This document shows, one piece after another, positions 26,945 to 35,426 of a DNA stretch of 64,000 nucleotides. The first letter of the stretch is position 1, and the number at the start of each line of letters is the position of its first letter. Source of the DNA: Rhodococcus sp. P-2 (GTDB lineage Bacteria > Actinomycetota > Actinomycetes > Mycobacteriales > Mycobacteriaceae); NCBI RefSeq assembly GCF_016598535.1, contig NZ_CP066779.1:4896053-4960052 (forward strand), given 5' to 3'. The translations under genes were made by a program, and so were the position numbers. Below the pieces are notes generated by a model. The model was not told the origin of the DNA. It made no database searches and was given only the letters and a program-made list of their open reading frames with translations.

Positions 26945-28711
26945 TCATTCTCGGGGGAGAATGTGGTATTCGTGCAGCAGCTGTCCGATCTCGTTCTCGT
27001 CGAGCTTCTTGTCCAGTCTGCGGCGAAGTAGCTTCGGCAACGGCACGCTCTCCTCCTTCTTGTCATTGAGGAAGTAGGTTGCTTGGAGAAGTTTGCGGAT
27101 GTCGTAGGTGGAGCCGAAAACTTCCGGGACTCCGCGTTCGATCCCGAGCAGGCTGTACGCGGCCTCCATCCCGGTGCGGACCGAGTACTCCGTCGTAAAG
27201 ATGCAGTCGCGTGTTGTTTCCGCGAACTGGCCGAGGAAGGCGAAGTTGACGGCACCATCCGGTACAACCGCAGGCCGGTCACCGGCCTGACGGGGCATGA
27301 AAAAGGAAGTGACATAGGGCATCATCACTGGAACGGTCTTCGCCGCATTGGCCGCAAGTTCCGGGATGTCCTCGACTGGAACGCCCATGTGATAGAGCCA
27401 CTCTTGGGTGATTTCCTCGCCGGTGCATTCCTGCATCGGCTTGTCGACGTAGTCACCGGGGACGTCGACGAATAGTGAGTAGACCCAGACGACGATCTGA
27501 TCCTTGGGTTGTTGTTTGAAGTGCGGTTGCCGGTTTACGGTCCAGCTCATCAACCACTTCGAATCTCGTGCTGTCACGATGCCGCCGGTGACTACGCGTC
27601 CACTGAATGGGTCACGCTTGCATATCTTTTCGATGTATTCTGGGATTCGGGCATCCAATGTGGTCACTGTCGCTGATTCCCACTTGGTTTCTGCGACGTG
27701 CCCACCGAAGACGTCTGGTCGTCCGAATGCGGGGTCTTTTGTTGCTATACGACGCCACAAATCCCACGCTGGAGCGGGGCCCTCGTCGAGTTTCGCCGGC
27801 GTGTGATGGTCTCCGTTGCTCGAATTTTCGGTGAGCGAGCCGATGGTAGTCAACACCAGGTCGCCGCCATCGAGGTCGACCCCACCCAAAACACCCTCGG
27901 ATTTCCAGTGAATGCGTTTGGCCCGCTTGACTTCACCCGAGATATCGAAGTCAATGTCGGTGACTTCGGTATCGAACCGAAAATTCACTCCCTGATCGAG
28001 CAGCCACGTGTACAGCGGCAGCACGAGAGACTCGTACTGGTTGTATTTGGTGAACTTGAGGGTACTCAGGTCCGGCAGGCCTTTGATGTGATGGATGAAT
28101 CGATGCAGGTACAGCTTGATTTCGAGAGCACTGTGCCATTCCTCGAACGCGAACATCGTGCGCCAGTACAGCCAGAAATTGCTTGCGAGGAATTCCTTGC
28201 CGAACACCTCGTTGATGCGCTTGTTCTCGAGTTCGCTACGCGGAGTGAGAAAGACCTTCATGATGTCCTTCTGCGCCTTCGAGTTCAGATTGAACTTGAA
28301 GTCTGTGTGCGCGTCCTCACCCTGACGTTCGGTGACGCGCTGCAGCGAATAGTTCGGGTCGTCTTTGTTGAGCCAGTAGAATTCGTCGAGCACGCTGGCG
28401 TCTTCGACCTCGATCGAGGGGACAGAGCGGAACAGGTCCCAGAGACATTCGAAGTGATCTTCCATCTCGCGGCCACCGCGAATGACGAAGCCCTTCTCCG
28501 GTTCCTTGATTCCGTCGAGTGCACCGCCGGGCAATTTCAACCGCTCCAGGACGGTGATGTTGTTTCCTGCCATCTGGCCGTCGCGGATCATGAATGCTGC
28601 ACCGGCAAGCGATGCAAGCCCCGAACCGACGAACCATGCAGTCTTGCCGTCCACCCCGTCAGGCTTGCGTGGCCGCGCGAACGCTTCGTAGTTTCCACTG
28701 CTGTAATACAT
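26945..28711 (-). CDS. ohyA: oleate hydratase (MCRA family)
   Basis: 588 aa FAD-dependent fatty-acid hydratase that adds water to the cis-9 double bond of oleate to give 10-hydroxystearate. N-terminal GSGLASLAGAAFMIRDG and LKLPGGALDGI form the FAD site. GFVIRGGREMEDHFECLWDLF is the family signature containing the glutamate needed for catalysis. NRQPHFKQQPKD and FLGQFAETTRDCIFTTEYSVRTGMEAAY also match. Length is normal. It is flanked by decayed genes, which suggests an accessory region. A function in fatty-acid detoxification or storage-lipid remodelling is inferred. Confidence 0.96.
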   Translation of the reverse strand: MYYSSGNYEAFARPRKPDGVDGKTAWFVGSGLASLAGAAFMIRDGQMAGNNITVLERLKLPGGALDGIKEPEKGFVIRGGREMEDHFECLWDLFRSVPSIEVEDASVLDEFYWLNKDDPNYSLQRVTERQGEDAHTDFKFNLNSKAQKDIMKVFLTPRSELENKRINEVFGKEFLASNFWLYWRTMFAFEEWHSALEIKLYLHRFIHHIKGLPDLSTLKFTKYNQYESLVLPLYTWLLDQGVNFRFDTEVTDIDFDISGEVKRAKRIHWKSEGVLGGVDLDGGDLVLTTIGSLTENSSNGDHHTPAKLDEGPAPAWDLWRRIATKDPAFGRPDVFGGHVAETKWESATVTTLDARIPEYIEKICKRDPFSGRVVTGGIVTARDSKWLMSWTVNRQPHFKQQPKDQIVVWVYSLFVDVPGDYVDKPMQECTGEEITQEWLYHMGVPVEDIPELAANAAKTVPVMMPYVTSFFMPRQAGDRPAVVPDGAVNFAFLGQFAETTRDCIFTTEYSVRTGMEAAYSLLGIERGVPEVFGSTYDIRKLLQATYFLNDKKEESVPLPKLLRRRLDKKLDENEIGQLLHEYHILPRE

Positions 28712-28981
28712 TGTTCCCCATCTAATTTAGAGGTTTGGCGACAGGACCCTTCACGGAATGGATGCCGAGTTTTCTCTTGGTGATGTAGTTTTCCTTCGGT
28801 CACGCCGAAAGTATTTGCATTACAGCGACACCGGGAGCCAAGATGTTGTAGGGAATACAGCGGCCGCCTCGACGACAGGAGAACGTCGCGATAACGACAG
28901 CGAGATCTGCTGTAAACTAGAATCTTTCGGATACGACGGCGACCGAGCTGTCAGCCGCTCGGAGACGTCGCGTTTGGACGT

Positions 28982-29134
28982 CTCTGATGACTCGAAATCC
29001 CGTCTACATGCGGCGAATGGCGTCTCGCTGATGCCGTACGCCGTGACGTCGAACCCCTTGAAGGCCGTCTGGAACGCGATCGGTGATCCCCGAACGCATG
29101 TACCGAGGACTTTGGTTTTCCGGGTTGCGATCAT
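28982..29134 (-). pseudogene. 3-hydroxyacyl-CoA dehydrogenase N-terminal remnant
   Basis: About 50 codons read MIATRKTKVLGTCVRGSP, then IAFQTAFKGFDVTAYGIS and FAACRRDFESSE, clearly the first Rossmann unit of a 3-hydroxyacyl-CoA dehydrogenase. The normal GxGxxG is eroded to GTCVRG and the rest of the ~300 aa protein is missing. Its ATG overlaps the LapA-like gene stop (TAATG), so the intact ancestor was probably co-transcribed with it. The ~270 bp between here and the oleate hydratase hold no gene I can support. Confidence 0.7.
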
Positions 29135-29388
29135 TATTTCGTCCTCGAGGTTAAGTCGGCAGTTTTCGCACGGCGGTTGGTCAGCAAGCCGGCGATCCAT
29201 CCGAGGACGAGTATCACGACGAGGGTGAGCCAGAGTGGGGACTGCACTGAGACCCAAAACAGTTGGATCGTGGTCGCGGCCCGGTTCTGGAGGATAAAGG
29301 TCACCGCCAGCACCACCAACAGCAAGGCGAGGGTGTTACGTGATGCGAGTACTGATCGGGCGGATGCCTGCCGGGTTTCCGAACTCAT
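29134..29388 (-). CDS. LapA-domain (DUF1049) small membrane protein
   Basis: 84 aa with two membrane helices: LALLLVVLAVTFILQN and PLWLTLVVILVLGWIAGLL, joined by a short loop ATTIQLFWVSVQS, and a charged tail. This matches the lipopolysaccharide-assembly-protein-A-like family; in actinobacteria the role is unknown. It is followed directly by the dehydrogenase remnant. Confidence 0.85.
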   Translation of the reverse strand: MSSETRQASARSVLASRNTLALLLVVLAVTFILQNRAATTIQLFWVSVQSPLWLTLVVILVLGWIAGLLTNRRAKTADLTSRTK

Positions 29389-30414
29389 GGGAGGTACCCC
29401 ATTCTATGTCGAGTGATATCGATCGAATGCTTTTTCGAAGGAGATACCGGACTCTCCCGTACCGATCCAGTTCTGTTCACGTCTGGCGGCGAGGGTCTGA
29501 GATTTTGTGTCTCGGCGTGCCGAGGTTTCCTACCCGCGATCCCGGTAATGGCTGAAATCTGGAGCGGAACCAACTGGGATTACGTGGCTAATCGAAACAT
29601 AACACGAGTGGCGCCGAAATGTCGGCTTTAGATTGCGTAAGCAATTCGCCTTCACACACCGTCTCTCTGGCATTTCGCTTGAACCTGAGGCTTTCTATTC
29701 AGTCCATATGCGTTACTGCGCGTGCGGAACCTGCCTAGAGTAGACACCGGCATCTGCCTCGTCACCGGATATGGACTCGACGTTCTCATCGCCTGAGCCA
29801 TACGGAAGTTCCGGAGGTCCGTGCGCTGGTCAGCGATGGAAAGCTGATCGACTGGTAGTTGCCGGCGGCTACCGCGCTCATCGTTGCCCTGCTCCTGAGT
29901 CTCGGATCGTAGTGTCAATGAGGTGCAGTTCGCGCGCTGTTGAAGCGGCGTACGACCGGTGAAATCGACTCCCGGCGAACGCTTGCCCGAAATAGATTCC
30001 TGACGCATCGACAGCATGTTCGAAACACGGACTCCCCAGAGCGGCGAATGACCGCTTGTCACCTCGTCAAATACGATAAAGCAAGTGAAAATAGCAATTT
30101 AGTATCCGATCGTTGACCCTTTCATCAGAGGATAATCTCGCCGGGAAACTATCATCGAACGGTTCGGCTCTTGTCCTGAAATACGGGTCTGCTTCCCTCT
30201 CGAAAACGAACTGTTCACGACGGCTACGCGCGCTCACAGAAGGATGGAAGCAAAACATCGATCCCAGAGTGAACACATCCCATACCGTTGCCGAACTTTT
30301 ACGAAACCATCCCGCAATAGTTTGAGAACTTGATCGGGTGGGCGTAGCAGCGCAGGTCGGCGATCTCCCCCACCTCAGCGAATTCCTCGATATTGCGGGC
30401 GCGACGTGGCGCGT
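29389..30414. other. ~1 kb without a convincing gene
   Basis: Short open frames exist on both strands but none shows a known domain, a ribosome-binding site and consistent codon use together. GC content is visibly lower than in neighbouring genes, with stops in all frames. Scattered runs that look protein-like (for example around 29940-30110) break off quickly. It is best read as decayed sequence plus promoter regions. Confidence 0.5.
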
Positions 30415-31113
30415 TCAGACTGCTTCGGCCATAGAAGTAGCCGGACGGCTGCTCCTTCCGAGGAATACTGCGGATGCCAGCAGGAAGAATATTGCGCCGA
30501 CAAAGGTTCCGATATTGGCCATGTTCGGGTCCAACGTGTTCCCGTCTCGCAAGACGAACGATCCGATCGCGGAGACTCCGAATGCGATGGATCCCAAGGT
30601 ATTCAGCCACACGCTTTGCCATTCCTTCGATTGCGGTGCCCAGTAAGCGCCTTCCCTCAGCATGATGAGGACAGCCAGTCCGCTCGAGACGAGGAAGGCT
30701 ATCGAGCCCTCCGCGTTCGGATTCCAGACCAAGTGCATCTCGCCTCGTAGCGTAAGCGCGTGCAGCGCAGCCCCGGTGCTGACGTTGAACAAGATCGTCC
30801 CGAGTAACTGCACGGCAGCAGACAGCCAGACGGCCCGGATCGCGGGACGCCCCGAGTCGGTTGTGGTTGCTGGCCCGGCCAGCACCAACTGAACGAAAGC
30901 CGCGCAGGTAAAGAACCAGGAGCCCGCGAAGAAGAAGCTGTTGGCGAGTGCGGCACCGAAGAAGACCGACAGAAAGGGTGCCGACCCGAGTGCGAAGAGT
31001 GCGGATCCGATCACGAACCCCCACGACTGCATTCGAATGGTCGGGTGAATCAGCATGCGCTGCAGTGTACTTGGACTCGGTATGGAAAGTCCTCCATTCG
31101 GAACCTTGGTCAT
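30415..31113 (-). CDS. multi-pass membrane protein of unknown function
   Basis: 232 aa with about six hydrophobic helices (for example WGFVIGSALFALGSAPFLSV, FFAGSWFFTCAAFVQLVLAG, GTFVGAIFFLLASAVFLG). A periplasmic or cytoplasmic loop carries AYWAPQSKEWQSVWLN. No transporter or enzyme motif is recognised. It is divergent from the amidohydrolase gene with 113 bp between. The start could be the later Met at 31056; neither has a clear ribosome-binding site. Confidence 0.75.
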   Translation of the reverse strand: MTKVPNGGLSIPSPSTLQRMLIHPTIRMQSWGFVIGSALFALGSAPFLSVFFGAALANSFFFAGSWFFTCAAFVQLVLAGPATTTDSGRPAIRAVWLSAAVQLLGTILFNVSTGAALHALTLRGEMHLVWNPNAEGSIAFLVSSGLAVLIMLREGAYWAPQSKEWQSVWLNTLGSIAFGVSAIGSFVLRDGNTLDPNMANIGTFVGAIFFLLASAVFLGRSSRPATSMAEAV

Positions 31114-31226
31114 CAGGCACTGATTTCGATCCGCCCGCCGCGGGTACGCAGAAACAAATTAAAACCATCTGCTTGTTTTTTACTTTACCGAAGCATGACT
31201 CCACTTTGGGTGCTAATGTCCGATTT

Positions 31227-32507
31227 ATGACAGCCACTCCTCCAGCTGGAAATCGTTTGCTGTTTCGCAATGTCCGTGTTTTCGACGGCACCTCCTCGAC
31301 CCTTGTTGCCGGGGACGTTCTGATCGACGGCACCACGATCGCCGCGGTGTCGGAGTCGCCTGTCGGGGATGATCCGAGCCGCGAGACCACTGTCGTGGAC
31401 GGTGGTAATCGAGTACTCATGCCCGGCATGAGCGATGCCCACGTTCACCTGGTCGGTAACGCGAATTCATACGTCGACATGGTGACCGGCAGTGAAGCGC
31501 ACATCGCACTCAACGGCCTCGCTGAAGCAAAGAACATGCTGCACCGCGGGTTCACCACGGTCCGGGACATGGCGGGTGACACAAGCAGCATCAAGTCCGT
31601 GATCGATCGAGGCCTGTTCGAGGGGCCGCGCATCTACCCTTCTCAGGCTGCCATCTCCCAAACCAGCGGACACGGCGACTTCGGGTTTGTCTACGAATTC
31701 CCGACCGCGTTGGGAGGCAAGCAGTCTCGCGCCGAAGAAATTGGTTTCATGCGCGTCGCAGATGGCCCTGACCGGGTACTGGCAGCCGTTCGCGAACAGC
31801 TGAAGAAGGGCGCATCTCAGATCAAGATGATGGTCGGCGGCGGCGCTGCGTCGATGTACGACCCGCTCTACACGGTCCAGTTCACCGATCCCGAGCTTCG
31901 TGCAGCAGTGCACGCGGCCACCGACTACGGCACCTACGTCGCCACCCACGTTTACAACGTCACCGGCATTCGCCGCGCCATCGAAGCTGGCGTGAAATCC
32001 ATCGAGCACGGTCATCTCGCTGACGAGGCGACGATCGCTCTGATGGCTGAGAAGGACATCTGGCTTTCGATGCAGCCTTTCGCGCTGGGCGATCACCACT
32101 ATCCGGATCCGGGCCGCGCAGAAAAGGATCGCGAAATCTGCACCGGCACTGACGATGTGTACAGCTGGGCACGCAAGCACGGTGTCAAAACAGCGTGGGG
32201 TACGGATCTTTTGCTCGAGCCGCAGCTTGCGCCGCGGCAGAGTGAAATGGCGGCGCGACTCGGTGATCACTACAGCAATGCCGAAGCACTTCGGATGCTC
32301 ACGTCGGGAAATGCCGAACTCTTCCGTCTTGCCGGCGAACGCGATCCGTACCGGCAAGCACCACTCGGAGTGATCGCCAAGGATGCGTGGGCAGATGTTC
32401 TTCTCATCGACGGCAATCCACTCGAGGATCTGAGCCTGCTCGCCGATCCGGCCAAACATCTCTCCGTCATTGTCAAAAATGGTCAGGTCGTCAAAAACAT
32501 ACTGTGA
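31227..32507 (+). CDS. metal-dependent amidohydrolase
   Basis: 426 aa imidazolonepropionase/prolidase-like amidohydrolase. Metal ligands are visible in order: MPGMSDAHVHLVG (His-x-His), SQIKMMVGGG (Lys, probably carboxylated), ATHVYN (His), SIEHGHL (His) and AWGTDLLLEP (Asp). The N-terminal RNVRVFDGTSSTLVAGDVLIDG strand pair and C-terminal DAWADVLLIDGNPLEDL complete the small beta domain. The substrate is a cyclic or acyl amide, not defined. The start at MTATPPAGNRL is chosen because the upstream open frame reads as noise. It heads a plus-strand run of four genes. Confidence 0.9.
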   Translation: MTATPPAGNRLLFRNVRVFDGTSSTLVAGDVLIDGTTIAAVSESPVGDDPSRETTVVDGGNRVLMPGMSDAHVHLVGNANSYVDMVTGSEAHIALNGLAEAKNMLHRGFTTVRDMAGDTSSIKSVIDRGLFEGPRIYPSQAAISQTSGHGDFGFVYEFPTALGGKQSRAEEIGFMRVADGPDRVLAAVREQLKKGASQIKMMVGGGAASMYDPLYTVQFTDPELRAAVHAATDYGTYVATHVYNVTGIRRAIEAGVKSIEHGHLADEATIALMAEKDIWLSMQPFALGDHHYPDPGRAEKDREICTGTDDVYSWARKHGVKTAWGTDLLLEPQLAPRQSEMAARLGDHYSNAEALRMLTSGNAELFRLAGERDPYRQAPLGVIAKDAWADVLLIDGNPLEDLSLLADPAKHLSVIVKNGQVVKNIL

Positions 32508-32573
32508 CAACGTCTTCATCGCGTTGATCCGTCTGACGTGCAGCCAATTCAAGCTGAACACCTGAGCGGGTCG

Positions 32574-33347
32574 ATGTGTCCTCGTGCTCCACCGAGTCGG
32601 GAGTCCAAGTTGGTTGAAACACGTTTCGAGCGTTGGGAATTACCTGAGGACCGAGTCGAAGGGTCGTTGGTGTCCGCCCGCGGTATCGAGCTCCACGGGC
32701 CGTGGGGGCATGTGTTCGGTCCACTCGACATCGACATCGAGGCTGGCGGTGTGACCGTCCTGGCCGCGCAATCGGGTGCCGCGCGCACAGCCCTGCTGAT
32801 GGCACTATGCGGACGGATGCGATTGTCGTCCGGGTCATTGACTGTGCTGGGCTACGAGAAACCCTCGAGAATTCTGGCTGTCTCGGCGATCGCATGTCTG
32901 AACGAACTCGACGAAGTTCGCCCATCGGTGACGGTGCGGGACATGGTGACCGAACAGTTGCGATGGAATTCACCGTGGTACAAGTTCGTGCCCCGGGTGA
33001 GCGAAGATCAAGTAGCAGATATGTGTGCGTACACATTTGGCGGCGTAGACCTCCCCCCGCTCAATGCCTTCGTCGACGATCTCCCGGAGATCCAACAACT
33101 GTTGCTGCGGATCGCCGTCGCGAACACCAAAAGACCACCGCTACTGGTGGTGGGTCGAGTCGACAAGATCGCCGACGACGACGAGCGGACAATGTTGTTA
33201 CGCCGACTGGTCGCATTGGGAGAGCACCAGTCGGTGATCACCGCCGATGTCAACGACCTTCCGCCGGACAGCGGCGTCCATGCCGTGGTGAACATGCACG
33301 GCCTGCTGGGCGCCGGTGACATCGGCGTCATGACCGAAGGACGGTGA
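32574..33347 (+). CDS. degenerate ABC-ATPase-like protein paired with YhgE
   Basis: 257 aa from the ATG at 32574; GTG codons at 32538 and 32670 are alternatives. The overall layout is an ABC nucleotide-binding domain: FGPLDIDIEAGGVTVLAAQS, then a helical region, then a long C-terminal half. All nucleotide motifs are eroded: Walker A reads AQSGAARTALL (Arg for Lys), the LSGGQ region reads VDDLPEIQQ, and Walker B reads LLVVGRVDK (no Asp-Glu). ATP hydrolysis is therefore unlikely. It ends 3 bp before the YhgE/Pip gene, so the two products probably act together as an envelope complex (inference). Confidence 0.8.
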   Translation: MCPRAPPSRESKLVETRFERWELPEDRVEGSLVSARGIELHGPWGHVFGPLDIDIEAGGVTVLAAQSGAARTALLMALCGRMRLSSGSLTVLGYEKPSRILAVSAIACLNELDEVRPSVTVRDMVTEQLRWNSPWYKFVPRVSEDQVADMCAYTFGGVDLPPLNAFVDDLPEIQQLLLRIAVANTKRPPLLVVGRVDKIADDDERTMLLRRLVALGEHQSVITADVNDLPPDSGVHAVVNMHGLLGAGDIGVMTEGR

Positions 33348-33350
33348 GCG

Positions 33351-35336
33351 ATGCTCGCAGGTATATCTCTGGGCAGTGATATCAAACGCTACTCCCGCGG
33401 CACCCTGCCACGAATCGCGATCGTCACCATCATCTTGTTGCCGTTGCTGTACGGCGCCATGTACTTGTGGGCTTTCTGGAACCCGTTCGGCGAGGTGAAC
33501 AAGATCCCCGCAGCGATTGTCAATAACGACTCGGGGCGAACATCGACAGGCCAACAAGTCGATGCCGGCGATCAGGTCGTCAAGTCGCTCATCGCCTCCG
33601 GGCAACTTGATTTGGCGGAGGTCTCGGATCAAGAAGCCCAAGCCGGACTCTCGAGCGGCAAGTACTACTTCACCATCACCTTGCCGGAGAACTTCAGCGA
33701 CGCTGTCGAGTCACCCAACGGTGACAACCCCGAGAAGGCCGATCTCACCTTCACCTTCAACGACGCCAATAATTATCTAGCCACCATCATCGGGCAGGAC
33801 GCGTCCGAACAGGTCATCAATCAGGTCAACTCGACCATCGGCGCCCAAGGCGTCGGCCAAGTCCTGACGGGCCTACAGACCGCCGGTTCGGGCCTGGGCC
33901 AGGCTGCCGACGGAGCGAAGACCCTCGCGGCCGGGATCGACACCGCCAAAGGTGGGGCCGATCAACTGAGCTCCGGTGCAGGCGAACTCGCCACCAACAT
34001 GGTCACCGCACGCGATGGTTCCGCGCAGCTCGCAGCCGGCGCCGGGCAACTCGCCACAGCCATCGACGGCGTCGCCGACCCACTGCTCAACGCCCTCGAC
34101 TCCACTGCCGTCTCCGACGTCGGTGCGCAAGCTGCGCAACTGCGGCAATCCCTCACCACCCTCGGGGATCGCCTCCCCAAGCCGCCACAGGTTACCGTCT
34201 CCCCGGCAATCCAGCGGGTGCTCGACCTTCTCGGACCCAGCACCGATCCGCTCGCACAACAGGCCGTTTCAGCTCTCACACCTCTCGTGGCAGCACAACC
34301 CCAAAGTGACACTGCCGCACTACAAGCGGAGATAGCGCGCCTCAGCGGTGATGCGCGCGCGCTCGAATACCAGTTGACGGATCCATCCAGTCCCCTGCAA
34401 TCCGGACTCGCGCTGCTGCAAAACGGCGGGCTCGCCTCCGACGTCCGGCAACTACGCGACGGCGCCGACCAGCTCAGTTCCGGCGCCACGACTTTGAACT
34501 CCGGACTGATCCAGTTGACCGACGGCAGCACCCAGCTCGCGAGCGGAGCCGATCAGTTAGCTTCGGGGATGGTCGAGCTGCAATCAGGCTCAGGCGAACT
34601 GGCAGACGCACTCGCACAGGGCGCTGGGCAAGTACCCAGCTGGACGGACGCGCAACGCAACGCTACCGCGGACACCCTCTCCACCCCAGTCGCACTCAAG
34701 CAGGACTACACCAACGAGGCACCCACATTCGGTACCGGATTCGCGCCGTTCTTCCTCTCCTTGGCCCTGTTCGTCGGCTGCATCATCACCTGGATGCTGC
34801 TGACCCCGCTACAATCCCGCGCAACTGTCAGTAACCTCGGCCTCTATCGCACAGTTCTGGCTTCCTACTGGCCGGCACTGCTCATCGGCATCCTCCAAGT
34901 GATCACGATGTACGCCGTGGTCCACATCGGGGTCGGCCTGGACGTCAAACACGTTCCCGGAACTATCCTGTTCCTGATGCTGGTCTCGGCGACGTATTTG
35001 GCGATGATCCAGATGTTCAATGCTCTCTTCGGCGTCGCAGTCGGCCGAGTGGTGACATTGGCCTTCCTGATGCTGCAACTGGTCTCCGCCGGCGGCATCT
35101 ACCCAGTGCCCACGACAGCGACGCCCTTCCAATACATTCATCCGTTCGACCCGATGACATACACCGTCAATGGCCTCCGGCAACTCATCACCGCCGAACA
35201 CGTCGACTCTCGACTCTGGACAGCAATCGCCGTCCTGACCGGCATTCTGCTCGTCTCGATGACTATCAGCGCACTCTCCGTGCGCCGCAACCGGCGTTAC
35301 ACCATGGAACGCCTGTACCCGTCCATCGAGGTGTAA
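33351..35336 (+). CDS. YhgE/Pip-family membrane protein
   Basis: 661 aa. One N-terminal helix (IAIVTIILLPLLYGAMYLW), then a large extracytoplasmic domain beginning NKIPAAIVNNDSGRTSTGQ, then repeats of the form LSSGAGEL, LAAGAGQL, LASGADQL and LQSGSGEL. Five or so C-terminal helices follow from FAPFFLSLALFVGCIITWMLL, giving the ABC-2-type permease module. The layout is that of YhgE and phage-infection-protein relatives such as the type VII secretion-linked EsaA. It is probably part of an envelope export or remodelling machine with the ATPase-like protein encoded just before. Confidence 0.9.
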   Translation: MLAGISLGSDIKRYSRGTLPRIAIVTIILLPLLYGAMYLWAFWNPFGEVNKIPAAIVNNDSGRTSTGQQVDAGDQVVKSLIASGQLDLAEVSDQEAQAGLSSGKYYFTITLPENFSDAVESPNGDNPEKADLTFTFNDANNYLATIIGQDASEQVINQVNSTIGAQGVGQVLTGLQTAGSGLGQAADGAKTLAAGIDTAKGGADQLSSGAGELATNMVTARDGSAQLAAGAGQLATAIDGVADPLLNALDSTAVSDVGAQAAQLRQSLTTLGDRLPKPPQVTVSPAIQRVLDLLGPSTDPLAQQAVSALTPLVAAQPQSDTAALQAEIARLSGDARALEYQLTDPSSPLQSGLALLQNGGLASDVRQLRDGADQLSSGATTLNSGLIQLTDGSTQLASGADQLASGMVELQSGSGELADALAQGAGQVPSWTDAQRNATADTLSTPVALKQDYTNEAPTFGTGFAPFFLSLALFVGCIITWMLLTPLQSRATVSNLGLYRTVLASYWPALLIGILQVITMYAVVHIGVGLDVKHVPGTILFLMLVSATYLAMIQMFNALFGVAVGRVVTLAFLMLQLVSAGGIYPVPTTATPFQYIHPFDPMTYTVNGLRQLITAEHVDSRLWTAIAVLTGILLVSMTISALSVRRNRRYTMERLYPSIEV

Positions 35337-35426
35337 AGCACTGCACAGCAACATCTTCACAGTCGACCACATTTGAATCACCGTCCAAGTCGTACCCCGC
35401 ACGCTCGCATACTGGAGGAGAAAAAA

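Noticed and set aside
27698..28783. 361-codon plus-strand open frame opposite the oleate hydratase
   Set aside because: The minus strand encodes an intact, full-length oleate hydratase; the plus frame has no domain or start signal.
30299..31429. 376-codon minus-strand open frame across the membrane-protein and amidohydrolase promoters
   Set aside because: It overlaps two better genes in other frames, and its translation is Arg/Ser-rich with no hydrophobic or domain pattern.
31467..32561. 364-codon minus-strand frame opposite the amidohydrolase
   Set aside because: It is antisense to all metal-binding motifs of the amidohydrolase and matches nothing.
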